Shown here in pieces: positions 19,338 to 27,997 of a DNA stretch of 64,000 bases (the first letter of the stretch is position 1; each line of letters begins with the position of its first letter). The DNA is from an uncultured Pigmentiphaga sp. (GTDB lineage: Bacteria; Pseudomonadota; Gammaproteobacteria; Burkholderiales; Burkholderiaceae_B). A model generated the notes under the pieces. The model had not been told where the DNA came from. It saw only the letters and a program-made list of their open reading frames with translations, and made no database searches. A program made the position numbers and the translations under genes. The DNA lies in NCBI GenBank assembly GCA_937891425.1, contig CALAGD010000066.1:62001-126000 (forward strand), in the 5' to 3' direction.

Positions 19338-19449
19338 AGAACTCACGCGTAGCACGTGGCCGACACCAGATCTCCACTGCACGTGGCTACAGACCAGTGG
19401 GTGCAGATATTCATCATCACAAGAACGTCGTAATCGAATGGAGGAGACC

Positions 19450-20460
19450 ATGCGACGAGTTTCAAGGAAATCGGCAAAGCAGATGGGTTGGGCGGCGACC
19501 GCGCTGACGGCTTTTCTGGCTTTCAGTGGCATGTCGCAACCGGCAAATGCGCAGAATGTGGCGAACTGGCCTGACCGGACGATACGCATGATCGTGCCTT
19601 TTCCGCCGGGTGCCACACCCGACATGATGGCGCGGCTGGTCGGAGAGAAGCTTGCCGAACGGCTCAAGCAGCCAGTCGTGGTCGAGAACAAGTCCGGCGG
19701 CAGTGGCATCATTGCCATCACCTCTGCGCTGAATGCACCGGCCGACGGGTATACGCTCTTTTTGGCCGACACGGGTCACACCGCCATCAACCCGGCATTG
19801 CGCAAGGATCTGCCTTACGATCCCTTGCGGGATCTGCAGCCCATTTCCCGACTGACGGAACAGAACTTTTCCGTCATCGTCCGGGACGATTCTCCGGCGC
19901 GCACACTGGCTGATCTGGTGGAGCTGTCCAGAAAGCGCGAGAAAGGCATCACCTATGGCACTTCGGGCATAGGATCGGCGCACCACATGGGGGGCGAGCA
20001 GCTGCGTCTGCTGACCAGAGGCAACTTCATGCACGTGCCCTACAAGGGCATGATCCAGACCGTGCCCGCCCTGCTGTCGGGTGAGGTCGATTTCATGATA
20101 GGAAGCGCCACCCCGGTGATGAGCCACTGGAAGGATGGCAAGGTGCGGATTCTCGCCCGCGGTTCGGAACAACGCAGTCAGCTCATGCCCGACGTTCCTA
20201 CGCTGAGGGAGTCAGGGGTTCCGATGAACATCGCGGTCACGCTGGGTCTGTTCGTAAGGGCAGGGACGCCGGACGAAATCGTTGAACGCCTGAGCAAGGA
20301 GGTGAACCTCGTGCTGCAGGATCCTGCAGTACAGAAACGTGTTGCCGGGCAGGACTTCACCATCGCGGGCACGACACCTCAGGAATACGCCGACATCGTG
20401 CGCAGCCAGATCGCCGAATACAAGGAGGTCGTCGAGAAAGCCGGGATCGAGGTTCAGTAA
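19450..20460 (+). CDS. Bug-family periplasmic substrate-binding protein (tripartite tricarboxylate transporter type)
   Basis: The 336-residue product has a signal peptide (LTAFLAFSGMSQPANAQN). The mature part begins WPDRTIRMIVPFPPGATPDMMARLVGEKLAERL, the standard Bug/TctC opening, with later GGSGIIAITSALNAPADGYTLF and DVPTLRESG. The ATG at 19450 has GGAGGAG four bases ahead, better than the ATG at 19438. Bug proteins bind carboxylates or amides in the periplasm; many, like this one, have no TctA/TctB membrane genes beside them. It lies 112 bases after the dehydrogenase gene and probably belongs to the same regulon. Confidence 0.92.
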   Translation: MRRVSRKSAKQMGWAATALTAFLAFSGMSQPANAQNVANWPDRTIRMIVPFPPGATPDMMARLVGEKLAERLKQPVVVENKSGGSGIIAITSALNAPADGYTLFLADTGHTAINPALRKDLPYDPLRDLQPISRLTEQNFSVIVRDDSPARTLADLVELSRKREKGITYGTSGIGSAHHMGGEQLRLLTRGNFMHVPYKGMIQTVPALLSGEVDFMIGSATPVMSHWKDGKVRILARGSEQRSQLMPDVPTLRESGVPMNIAVTLGLFVRAGTPDEIVERLSKEVNLVLQDPAVQKRVAGQDFTIAGTTPQEYADIVRSQIAEYKEVVEKAGIEVQ

Positions 20461-20487
20461 GCTTTTGGGGGGACTCCGCGCGGGGTG

Positions 20488-20580
20488 AAGGCCTGGCGAA
20501 GCGAAGCTCTGGCCATGCCTCACGCCTGGACTGCGTGCATGCGGCCTGGAGCCCGGGGGCTGGGCCAGGCCTTTCTTGTT
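20488..20580 (+). terminator. Long-looped hairpin with T-rich tail after the Bug gene
   Basis: AAGGCCTGGC (20488-20497) pairs perfectly with GCCAGGCCTT (20564-20573), followed by TTCTTGTT. The 66-base loop is itself GC-rich and can fold (for example GGCCATGC with GCATGCGGCC). The unusual loop length makes it less sure as a terminator; a small structured RNA is the alternative. It separates the Bug gene from the convergent ompW. Confidence 0.4.
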
Positions 20581-20596
20581 GCGTGGCAGAGCGGTG

Positions 20597-21232
20597 TCAG
20601 AAGCGATAGCCGATGCCAGCCGTGAACACCCACGGGTCGATACGGGTCTTGCCGATGCGCTCGCCGTTGAGTTTCACGCGTGAAGAAATGTCGATATAGC
20701 GTACGTCGACGTTGACGAACCAGCGGTCATTCAGCTTGACGTCGACGCCCATCTGGCCGGCCAGCCCCCAGGAGTCGCCGAGCTTCAGGTCGGCGCCCTC
20801 CAGCGCACCGCGGGTCCTGGTGCTGAAGAAGTGGGTGTAGTTCAGGCCCAGGCCCACATAGGGTTGGATGGCACTGTCAGGCAGGAAGTGCCATTGAATG
20901 CTCAGTGTGGGTGGCAGCTGCTTGGTGGTGGCGATCTTGCCCAGACCACCACTGCCGCTGATGTCGTGCTTGAACGGCCAGGCAGCCAGCAGCTCGACAC
21001 CGATGTTGCGGGTGGCCATGTACGTGACCGTGAAGCTGGGCCGTACGCTGTTGCCGACATCCAGTTCCACCGTGTCATTCAATACCTTGCCGTTGCCCGA
21101 CTTGGGATGCACCTGGGTCACGCCAAACTTGATGAGCCAGTCGCCCGCCTCATGCGCCTGTACCGGGGCAGTCAGCAGGCCGGCGGCACACAACAGTGCC
21201 GCCAGGGGGGTACGAACAGACAACAAAGACAT
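20597..21232 (-). CDS. ompW: OmpW-family outer-membrane protein
   Basis: The 211-residue protein has a signal peptide (LAALLCAAGLLTAPVQA) and is predicted to form an eight-stranded barrel, ending in Phe (VFTAGIGYRF) as barrels do. Family text: GDWLIKFGVTQVHPKSGNG, LGKIATTKQLPPTLSIQWHFLPDSAIQPYVGLGLNYTHFF, and WFVNVDVRYIDI. OmpW forms a narrow channel for small hydrophobic molecules. GGAGAG precedes the start by about six bases. An imperfect FNR-like site (TTGATccatGTCAG) lies at 21301-21314, about 70 bases upstream; in E. coli ompW is FNR-controlled, so oxygen control is possible but unproven here. Confidence 0.92.
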   Translation of the reverse strand: MSLLSVRTPLAALLCAAGLLTAPVQAHEAGDWLIKFGVTQVHPKSGNGKVLNDTVELDVGNSVRPSFTVTYMATRNIGVELLAAWPFKHDISGSGGLGKIATTKQLPPTLSIQWHFLPDSAIQPYVGLGLNYTHFFSTRTRGALEGADLKLGDSWGLAGQMGVDVKLNDRWFVNVDVRYIDISSRVKLNGERIGKTRIDPWVFTAGIGYRF

Positions 21233-21484
21233 GAAAACTCTCCGAAATTGCCGATCCTTTTCGGCGAGAGAAAGCTTCGCAAACCCGGCGAAGTTTCAGT
21301 TTGATCCATGTCAGTAAGCTGATTGTCCGGCCAGTCGAGTGTGTCGTGCATGCAACCGGGCGCTGCATCGGGATCGAGAGGGCAGGCAGTGAGAGGTATC
21401 GTCGGTGACTTGCCCTCGGGGCCCACTACCTCGTCTAATAGCGGCTGTCAGCGTAGGAATTCGAGTGACTGGAAGCGTGAATCG

Positions 21485-22078
21485 ATGAGGAAGCCTGGAG
21501 GAGCATCAAGCGGCAACTTCATCCGGAATGTAATGGTGGGCGTGCTTTGTGTGGCGGCGTCCGTCGCGGGCGCAGAGCCCACGGCGTCCCGCGGTCTGGT
21601 ACCAGCGGCAGCCTTCGGTGTGTGGCGCACGATGCTGATCACCCGGCCGGATGCGATGCCGCGCGCCCGGGCGCTGGCCTACTCCGTGCGCCGGGACGCC
21701 TACATGGCAGTCGACTTCGTGGCACCACTGTGCACGCACGAAGTGAGTTTCGTCACACCGCTGAACAGACCGGCCGAGCGCAGTCTCGCGATCCCGCTTC
21801 AGTACGCATTTCGCGTCGACCAGAATCGTGTCTACCGGTTCAATGGCAAGACGGAGCTGACGATGGGTGATCTGGCGGCGCAGCTCTCGGTCATCTCTAC
21901 GCCGGCGCTTGCCGACGTTATCAATGAAATGAAGTACGGGCAGGTGTTGCGCATCGAGTTTGCGGCCGTGCAAAGCCGTACTGGCCCCGGGTACATGACC
22001 TACCCCCTGGCTGGCTTCGCTCAGGCGGTCAGCCGCGCGATCGACATGTGTCGCAAGGCGAGCGCGAACGTGTTGTAG
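21485..22078 (+). CDS. Hypothetical exported protein
   Basis: The 197-residue product from the ATG at 21485 has a signal-like segment (FIRNVMVGVLCVAASVAGAEP) and a globular domain that I cannot assign (LVPAAAFGVWRTMLITRPD, DFVAPLCTHEVSFVTPLNR, LRIEFAAVQSRTGPGYMTYPLAGFAQAVSRAIDMCR). The two cysteines in the mature part could form a disulfide. It loosely recalls small periplasmic proteins of the invasion-associated locus B type, which I would not press. The frame is open to 21323 but the extra part is low-complexity Ser/Gly. It stands alone between ompW and a convergent Bug gene. Confidence 0.6.
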   Translation: MRKPGGASSGNFIRNVMVGVLCVAASVAGAEPTASRGLVPAAAFGVWRTMLITRPDAMPRARALAYSVRRDAYMAVDFVAPLCTHEVSFVTPLNRPAERSLAIPLQYAFRVDQNRVYRFNGKTELTMGDLAAQLSVISTPALADVINEMKYGQVLRIEFAAVQSRTGPGYMTYPLAGFAQAVSRAIDMCRKASANVL

Positions 22079-22137
22079 CAATGGCGTCCGTGTGTTCTGG
22101 CACCTGCCATGCGTGTGGCGAGTACAAACCCGTGGTT

Positions 22138-22169
22138 GAAAAACGGCGGCGCCCGGGGGCGCCGCCGTT
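22138..22169 (-). terminator. Intrinsic terminator of the minus-strand Bug gene
   Basis: A perfect 12-base stem (22142-22153 with 22158-22169, GGCGGCGCC core) has a 4-base loop. On the minus strand it is followed by a T tract (TTTTT through 22139). It is 39 bases after the stop of the Bug gene; on the plus strand there is no T tract. Confidence 0.85.
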
Positions 22170-22207
22170 GTCTGGTGTGGGCCAGAGGGTGCCTTCTCGC
22201 AAGAAGC

Positions 22208-23203
22208 TTATTGCGGCTTGAAATTGGTGGCCCGCACCATTTCTTCCCAGCGATTGAAGTCGCGTTCGAATGCAGCCTTGAACGATTCGGCCGAGCTGCC
22301 GACGGGCTGGAAGCCCATGGCGACCATGCGCTCGTTCATGGCGGGTGAGGCGACGATCTCCTGCAGCGCTTTTGACCAGGCCTGCACGGCTTCCTCGGGC
22401 GAGCCGGCGGGCAGGAACATGCCGATCCAGCCGCTCAGATCGAGCTCGGAGAACCCTTGTTCGGAAAATGTCGGAACATTAGGCAGTTTCTTGGTGCGTT
22501 CGTTGCCGGTGATGGCGAGCACACGCACCTTGCCTGCGTCCGACTGGGCAATGGCGGTGCCCTCCGACATGAAGGATGCATCGATGCGGCCGCCGAGGAG
22601 GTCGGTGAGGGCTGCCATTTCGCCGCCTGCGTACGGCACGTGAATGAGGTTAGCACCGCTGGCACGGGCCAGCTCTTCGCCCATGAGGTGCATGGCCGAG
22701 CCGATCGCAAATGAGCTGTAGGTGAGGCCCTTGCCCGTCTTGGCTGCATCCAGGAACTCGGCGAGGTTCCTGTAGGGCGACGAACTGGCAACGACGAAAG
22801 TGGTTTGTCCGTCGGCCAGCTTCGAGACGGGAACGAAGTCACGCTTCGGATCGAAGCTGAGGTCGGGCTTGAGCAGGGCGTTGAGGATCTGCGCGGAGTT
22901 GGTGGTGATCAGGATGGTGTAGCCGTCGGCAGGGGCACGGGCCACGTACTGGGTGCCTAGGATGCCACCGGCGCCGACCTTGTTTTCGACGGTGACGACC
23001 ACGTTCCATCGTTTCGACAACTCGTCGGCCAGCATGCGGGCAAGAGTGTCGAACGCACTGCCGGGGCCGGCCCAGGCGATGATGCGTACCGGCTTGCTGG
23101 GGAACTGCTGATTGGAGTCTGCGGCGGCAACGTGCGCGGTGCCCAACATCAGGGCCAGGCCGGCGCCAAGTGCCAGCTGAATCGCTTTACGGAATATGCG
23201 CAT
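22208..23203 (-). CDS. Bug-family periplasmic substrate-binding protein
   Basis: The 331-residue product has a signal peptide (LALGAGLALMLGTAHVAAA). Mature-domain text: FPSKPVRIIAWAGPGSAFDTLARMLADELSKRW, GAGGILGTQYVARAPADGYTILITT, IHVPYAGGEMAALTDLLGGRIDASF and NVPTFSEQG. These are standard Bug features. The ATG at 23203 precedes MRIFRKAIQLAL; the frame is open to 23266. It is divergent from a dioxygenase-marR pair, and an 18-bp site related to the one at the dioxygenase promoter sits 116 bases before the start. It probably delivers the dioxygenase substrate and is co-regulated by the MarR protein. Confidence 0.92.
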   Translation of the reverse strand: MRIFRKAIQLALGAGLALMLGTAHVAAADSNQQFPSKPVRIIAWAGPGSAFDTLARMLADELSKRWNVVVTVENKVGAGGILGTQYVARAPADGYTILITTNSAQILNALLKPDLSFDPKRDFVPVSKLADGQTTFVVASSSPYRNLAEFLDAAKTGKGLTYSSFAIGSAMHLMGEELARASGANLIHVPYAGGEMAALTDLLGGRIDASFMSEGTAIAQSDAGKVRVLAITGNERTKKLPNVPTFSEQGFSELDLSGWIGMFLPAGSPEEAVQAWSKALQEIVASPAMNERMVAMGFQPVGSSAESFKAAFERDFNRWEEMVRATNFKPQ

Positions 23204-23318
23204 GGGGTGTCCTTGATTGTCGCGAATGCTGCTCGAATGATGGTGGCGCGAAGATGGCAGATTCATGGATCTGCGCGCCAGCCGTTGAATGCAAAGAACG
23301 AAAAAGCTTAAATAAGTT

Positions 23319-23336
23319 TTATTGATATATCAACAA
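23319..23336. promoter_or_regulatory. Palindromic operator, Bug side (probable MarR site)
   Basis: The 18-mer TTATTGATATATCAACAA holds the perfect palindrome TTGATATATCAA. It matches the 18-mer at 23526-23543 in 16 of 18 places. It sits upstream of the minus-strand Bug gene in an AT-rich stretch suited to a promoter. Confidence 0.65.
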
Positions 23337-23496
23337 GTTGACTGCCGAATCAATCCGGGAAACTCATTACCTGCCTGCCAGCGGGCGGGTTGCCCGGCCA
23401 GGGGTGTGTCATCAGCGGTGCGTGCACAGGCCAGCTGCCCGCCGCCTCAGCGGAGGATCCTGCAGTATCCTGCGCGGATCAGCGGGGTAACCCGGG

Positions 23497-23525
23497 TTGA
23501 CGACAGAAACAGATCCAAGCACAAT
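23497..23525 (+). promoter_or_regulatory. Promoter of the dioxygenase-marR operon
   Basis: TTGACG (23497-23502), a 17-base spacer and CACAAT (23520-23525). The -35 is five of six to consensus and the -10 four of six. The operator starts on the next base, so a bound repressor would cover the transcription start. The 350-base divergent region 23204-23553 contains this promoter, both operators and no gene. Confidence 0.6.
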
Positions 23526-23543
23526 TTGTTGATGTATCAACAA
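23526..23543. promoter_or_regulatory. Palindromic operator, dioxygenase side (probable MarR site)
   Basis: TTGTTGAT-GT-ATCAACAA has perfect 8-base arms and a 2-base centre. It follows the -10 box directly and ends 10 bases before the dioxygenase start. Its near twin at 23319-23336 and the marR gene at the end of the operon support negative autoregulation. Confidence 0.75.
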
Positions 23544-23553
23544 AGAGGGTGTC

Positions 23554-24645
23554 ATGTCGAAGTTTGAATTGCACCGGGTTAGCGATCCGGCCGAATGGAA
23601 GGGTGCCGACTGGCCATCCATCGAGAGTGTCAGCACGTACGCCACGCCCGAGCAGATCCAGGAGCTGGAATCGGTGTGTGCGGCCCTGGAGGCGCGCGGG
23701 TTGCACCATGAAGAAACCGACAGGAGTGATTTTCCGTTCGTCGCCTTTGCGCCGCTGCTCGAACAGATGCGCCACGAGCTGGCCGATGGCAAGGGCTTCT
23801 TCCTGCTGCGCGGGTTGCCGCTGGGCACCTGGACCAAAGACCGCGCACGTCTGGCCGCCTGGGGCCTGGGTACCTGGCTGGGCACGCACGTGTCGCAAAC
23901 CGTGTCGGGTCAGCGCCTGACTGACGTTACCGATACCTCGGCCGTGGAAAAAACTCCGCGTCAGTACAAGACCAGCCAGGAACTCAGGCTGCACACCGAC
24001 CCCGCGTCGGACCTGATCGGGCTCGCATGTATCCAGCCTGCCAAGTCGGGGGGGTACAGCGTGCTTGCCAGTGCCATCGCCGTGCACAACGCGATGTTCG
24101 AACAACGACCCGACCTGCTCGAGAAACTCTACGAGGGTTTCATCTGGCACCGCTATGGTGAAGGCCGTCCGGAGGACGGTCCCTATACGCGCGAGCCGGT
24201 GCCCATCTTCGCCATGCAGGACGGGCGCCTGAGCTGCCGCTACGTGCGAGCTCCCATCGCTGCAGGCCATCGCGATGCCGGCATCCCGCTTACGGATGCC
24301 CAGATCGAGGCACTCGACATGCTCGACGCGCTGGCCAGCTCGCCAGAACTGCGCATCAGTTTCAAGATGGAGGCGGGCGACCTGCTCATGGTCAACAACC
24401 TTGCCGTGCTGCATGCCCGCACGCGCTTCGAGGATTTCGATGAACCCGAGCGCAAGCGGCACATCCTGCGTCTGTGGCTCGAGGGCTGGCCCGGTTTCCG
24501 TCCCGTGCCGCGGCAGCTGAACTATTTCAACGGCGGGGAGTGCGGCATCCGGCCGGCACCGAACCAGCGCGCTGAATACGACGTCGAGAAGCTGTATAGT
24601 GACCGTGCGAGTGGTGGTGTCGCACGGTTGGGAATTCATGACTAG
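23554..24645 (+). CDS. TauD/TfdA-family Fe(II)/2-oxoglutarate-type dioxygenase
   Basis: The 363-residue product carries the non-heme iron facial triad: His147 and Asp149 in LRLHTDPASD, and His287 in MVNNLAVLHARTRFEDF. The distal Arg306 (KRHILRLWLEGW) would bind the co-substrate. The N-terminal part (GKGFFLLRGLPLGTW) is typical of the TauD superfamily. Members hydroxylate taurine, phenoxyacetates, betaines and other acids; the substrate here is not predictable. It is followed by an overlapping marR gene and faces a Bug gene, and all three share the same operator type. GAGGG precedes the start. Confidence 0.9.
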   Translation: MSKFELHRVSDPAEWKGADWPSIESVSTYATPEQIQELESVCAALEARGLHHEETDRSDFPFVAFAPLLEQMRHELADGKGFFLLRGLPLGTWTKDRARLAAWGLGTWLGTHVSQTVSGQRLTDVTDTSAVEKTPRQYKTSQELRLHTDPASDLIGLACIQPAKSGGYSVLASAIAVHNAMFEQRPDLLEKLYEGFIWHRYGEGRPEDGPYTREPVPIFAMQDGRLSCRYVRAPIAAGHRDAGIPLTDAQIEALDMLDALASSPELRISFKMEAGDLLMVNNLAVLHARTRFEDFDEPERKRHILRLWLEGWPGFRPVPRQLNYFNGGECGIRPAPNQRAEYDVEKLYSDRASGGVARLGIHD

Positions 24646-25273
24646 ACAAGCGATCAGGTCGACTGACGATAACGAGGCTAACCGCGAGCCCCGACTGCAC
24701 CGGGAGTCCCCTGGTGCGGTCGACGAGCTCGCGGCACGGCGCGCCAGCATGGTGGCGGAAGCTGGTGAGGAGGAAGCATGCCCCTGGCGCGACCTCCAAC
24801 CCGGTGGCACAAACCTGCGCCTCGAAGATTTCCTTACATTCATTCTGGGCCGGCTGGGCAATGCGGGGCAACGAGTCATCACGGCGCGCTACCTCGAACC
24901 CTTCGACGTCACGGTAACCGAGTGGCGCATGCTGGCAGCGCTCGCGGCCTTCGCGCCCATGTCGTTTGGCAAGCTGGTCGAGGTTTCCTCGTCCGACAAG
25001 GCGCTGGTTAGCCGTACACTGCGGCGTCTGGCAGAGCGTGGCCTGGCGGTGGCCGAGCAGGACCCGGCCAATGCGCGCAAGGTGGTGTGTGCCATTACCG
25101 AGGAGGGGCGCGCCCTGTACCGGAAGATCCTGCCGGTAGCGCAGCAGCGCCAGGCCGAGTTGCTTGGCGTGCTAAGTGAAGACGAGCGTGTCGCTCTCTA
25201 CCGGATCCTGCACAAGCTCGATCGGGTCCTCGAACCCGACCGTCCCCGTCACGCACGTACTTCTTCCACCTGA
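24638..25273 (+). CDS. MarR-family transcriptional regulator
   Basis: The 211-residue product has the winged-helix core VTEWRMLAALAAFAPMSFGKLVEVSSSDKALVSRTLRRLAERGLAVAEQDPANARKVVCAITEEGRALY, with the recognition helix in SDKALVSRTLRRL and the wing in DPANARKV. It has an N-terminal extension of about 65 mostly charged residues before the first MarR helix (NLRLEDFLTFILGRLGNAGQR), so a later start (for example an ATG at 24749) is possible. It overlaps the dioxygenase gene by 8 bases. By position it is the repressor for the two matching 18-bp operators at 23319 and 23526. Confidence 0.88.
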   Translation: MTRQAIRSTDDNEANREPRLHRESPGAVDELAARRASMVAEAGEEEACPWRDLQPGGTNLRLEDFLTFILGRLGNAGQRVITARYLEPFDVTVTEWRMLAALAAFAPMSFGKLVEVSSSDKALVSRTLRRLAERGLAVAEQDPANARKVVCAITEEGRALYRKILPVAQQRQAELLGVLSEDERVALYRILHKLDRVLEPDRPRHARTSST

Positions 25274-25650
25274 CCCGGCGCATCGAACAGGGTCTGCCAG
25301 GAGCACGGCTGGCTCTTGCCCCGGCTGTGTCGGCACGGGCATGCAGTTCGGGCCAGCGCGACACATCGTGCATGCCATGGGCGACGCGCGCTGGAAGACG
25401 GAGATGCATTGAAGATGCGCGACGGGTCAAAATGTTACTACAAATGAGGATCGTCACGTGAGCGTGGCGGAGTGTGACGCGAGAGGTGTCTGGTGTGTGC
25501 ATGAGCGTACCGTGGGCGCGCCATGCTAACATAGCCGCCGGAGGAGAACACCGCAGTCATGTACCATCCATCAGGAAGTTGTCGACCCTTGGACGAAGGT
25601 ACACCTCACCCTACAGGAACACAACAGCAAACACGACGCGGGAGCATCAC
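25274..25650. other. Intergenic region between marR and the RidA gene
   Basis: In 377 bases there is no gene of normal size. A 31-codon frame at 25559-25654 begins behind GGAGGAG and ends by overlapping the RidA start as ATGA; it could be a short leader peptide that couples translation, but its 12-base spacing is long and its sequence (MYHPSGSCRPLDEGTPHPTG) is not recognised. No clear promoter or terminator is visible. Confidence 0.35.
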
Positions 25651-26049
25651 ATGAGCCGCAAACCACGTTCACTGGAAGTACCCGGGGTAACGCACGGGGC
25701 CGCCCCCATTCCCATGGGAGCACGGGTGGGCAACCTCATCTGCTCGTCGGCCATCATGGGCAAGGACCCTGCCACCGACACCCTTCCGGACGACCCGGTT
25801 CAGCAGATCGACTTCGCCTTCAAGAACATGGTGCGCCTTCTGGAAGCGGGTGGCGCCACTCTGGCTGACGTCGTGCGTGTCACCGTCTACCTGAAAGACG
25901 ACGCCCTGCGCGAGCAGCTCAATGCGAAGTGGAACGAATACTTTCCCGATCCGCACGACCGTCCGGCGCGGCATGTAGTTCCTACCGATTTGCGGCGGGG
26001 GATGGTCATCCAGTTGGAAATCATGGCTGTCGCCGGCGCCAACAGCTGA
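25651..26049 (+). CDS. RidA/YjgF-family protein
   Basis: The 132-residue product starts MSRKPRSLEVPGVTHGAAPIPMGARVGNLICSSAIMGKDP. It has family features VQQIDFAFKNMVRLLEAGGATLADVVRVTVYLKD and RPARHVVPTDLRRGMVIQLEIMAVAG, including the Arg of RHVV. RidA hydrolyses reactive enamine/imine intermediates, while many paralogues in catabolic loci act on pathway intermediates. The ATG at 25651 has GGAG seven bases ahead. It is transcribed with the upstream catabolic genes' direction but 377 bases from them, and convergent with the ClC gene. Confidence 0.88.
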   Translation: MSRKPRSLEVPGVTHGAAPIPMGARVGNLICSSAIMGKDPATDTLPDDPVQQIDFAFKNMVRLLEAGGATLADVVRVTVYLKDDALREQLNAKWNEYFPDPHDRPARHVVPTDLRRGMVIQLEIMAVAGANS

Positions 26050-26198
26050 CATTTGGCCGGCACCTGCCCAACGGGTGCCGGACGAGCGCGGGTGGCAGAT
26101 CCGCCCGGACTGACCCACTCCTGCTGCATCTTCACGAGGTTGTTGCCCGCCACGCGCTGCCGACGGTCCCGAGCCTACCCCGGGCCCGGCTGTCCCAT

Positions 26199-27626
26199 TC
26201 AGGCGTCTGCACCGTTCTTGCCGGGCAGCATGCCTTGTGCCTGCCCGTCGCTGGTGTCGTTGTGGGCCGTGCGCAAGCGGTCGGCGAAAACCCGGGCCGA
26301 TGCATGGTAGAACGGTACCGGGCAGATCAGCCGTGATACCTGTGAAGCGCACACTGATACGATCAGCAGCCAGAGCAGCATTGATCCGCTGCTGGTCATT
26401 TCCATCGTGATGACGGCGGCCGTCAGGGGCGCCTGGGTTGCCGCTGCCAGGAATGCGGCCATGCACAGCAGCACCAGCACTCGCTGGTCCACCAGGTTCC
26501 CGGTAAGGCTTGCCAGATTCGCACCGAAGCCGGCTCCGGCAGTCAGGGCCGGGGTAAAGATTCCCCCCGGAATGCCGGCCCAGTAGCTGGCTACGGTGGC
26601 AGCCAGTTTGGCGGCACCCAGGGTGTCTCCTTCAACGGGATTCCCGGCCATGGCCGATTTAGTGACGCCGTAACCGGTACCGAAAGTGGCGTAGGCGCTG
26701 AAGTGCCCGATTGCCGCAACCACCAGGCCCAGCAGAAAGGCAACCAGCACCGGATGCCTGCGCATCCATCCGTTGATGGCGGCGGGGGCGACGCCAGTCG
26801 GACCCTTGGTAAGCAGCCACGCGAACAGCCCTCCGGTCAGCCCGCACAGCACGGCGCACGCCAGAGTCCAGACCAGCATGTGGCGTTCGAGCGCGGCGCC
26901 AGTGAAAATGCCGAAGTACGCGATATTGCCCATCGCCGTGTCGAGCACGTACGCGGTTGTCAGGACGGTGGCCACCAGGATGCCGTACCAGCGCAGCGAG
27001 ATGTCGCGGCCCAGTTCCTCGATGGCGAAGATCACGCCTGCCAAGGGAGCATTGAACGCGGCGGCCAGTCCGGCGGCTGCCCCGGTTGCCATGAGCTCGT
27101 TGGTCTGGAAGCGGTGAAACGGCAACCCGCGCTTTTCCCAGAACTGGCTCCAGGCCACCATGATGGCAGCGCCGATCTGCACCGATGGCCCTTCACGGCC
27201 AATTGACGCCCCGAACAAGAGGGCGAGCAGGGCGAGCGGAATCTTCCACAGGCTTTGCATGAGCGATACCAGCTGGAAGCGATAGGGGCGTCCTTCGAGC
27301 GACATGGCCGCCATGACTTGCGGGATGCCGCTGCCTTCGGCGAGCGGGGCATAACGCAGGGTCAACCAGCGCGCCACGGCAAGCGCCGATGGCACGAGCA
27401 GCCACGCAAGCCATGGCGCCGTGTCTACCCAGCGCACCTGCCAGCTGTGGACGAGGGTGACCATGGATGCAAATGCCGCGGTAATCAGGGCGATGGCGGC
27501 ACCCCCTGCAAGAACAAGGCACGCCTGGGCAGCAACCTTGAAGTATTCGCCGAAGACCGACGGGCAGCCGGCCTGTTCCCGGTGTTGCGTCTTCTGATGA
27601 CGCCAGCGCGAGTGAGGATGCTTCAT
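26199..27626 (-). CDS. ClC-family chloride channel / transporter
   Basis: The 475-residue integral membrane protein has the three ClC selectivity motifs: GSGIPQV, GREGPSVQIG with the gating glutamate, and GIPGGIFTPALTAGAGFG. AAAFNAPLAGVIFAIEEL completes the pore signature. About ten membrane helices are visible, from AACLVLAGGAAIALI onward. The inner proton glutamate of exchangers (E. coli E203) cannot be placed by eye, so channel or Cl-/H+ exchanger is open. No cystathionine beta-synthase domains are present. The gene stands alone, divergent from the ABC transporter operon. Confidence 0.92.
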   Translation of the reverse strand: MKHPHSRWRHQKTQHREQAGCPSVFGEYFKVAAQACLVLAGGAAIALITAAFASMVTLVHSWQVRWVDTAPWLAWLLVPSALAVARWLTLRYAPLAEGSGIPQVMAAMSLEGRPYRFQLVSLMQSLWKIPLALLALLFGASIGREGPSVQIGAAIMVAWSQFWEKRGLPFHRFQTNELMATGAAAGLAAAFNAPLAGVIFAIEELGRDISLRWYGILVATVLTTAYVLDTAMGNIAYFGIFTGAALERHMLVWTLACAVLCGLTGGLFAWLLTKGPTGVAPAAINGWMRRHPVLVAFLLGLVVAAIGHFSAYATFGTGYGVTKSAMAGNPVEGDTLGAAKLAATVASYWAGIPGGIFTPALTAGAGFGANLASLTGNLVDQRVLVLLCMAAFLAAATQAPLTAAVITMEMTSSGSMLLWLLIVSVCASQVSRLICPVPFYHASARVFADRLRTAHNDTSDGQAQGMLPGKNGADA

Positions 27627-27997
27627 GCGATCAGGGCTGTTTGGTCTGGTTGGTGGGTGGTCCGGGCGTGCCGGTGCTCACCGCCTCGAAAGCATCGTAA
27701 CAAGAATGTACTGGTTTCGGAGTGCCAGATGTGATTGTCAGGGTTCTACGCATGGACGCTGATCGATGCGAACAGGTGTGCTCTTATGCGGCAAATGTCC
27801 CGCTACCACAAATCAAAATAACCGGAAGGAATAAGGATAGATGCGATTCGTCTTTGGAGGAAAGCACGAAGCTGGTAAGGTTTTCAGGTCAGTTGCCGAC
27901 CTGTTGTCGGCTCGCAACCCGGCGGGTGCACGTCCGCCCAGTCTGGCTTCACACGATTGGCGCCACGCATGCGGTGGCCGCTGCTCATCCATTTTTC
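27627..27997. other. Divergent intergenic region between the ClC gene and the ABC operon
   Basis: These 371 bases contain a 58-codon frame on the plus strand (27841-28017) that begins behind AAGGATAG/GGAAGGA and runs 20 bases into the ABC ATPase gene. It encodes MRFVFGGKHEAGKVFRSVAD and onward and may be a leader peptide, as the ATPase start itself has no ribosome site. No promoter can be placed with confidence. Confidence 0.35.

Noticed and set aside
22142..22169. Hairpin as a bidirectional terminator
   Set aside because: A T tract is present only on the minus-strand side.
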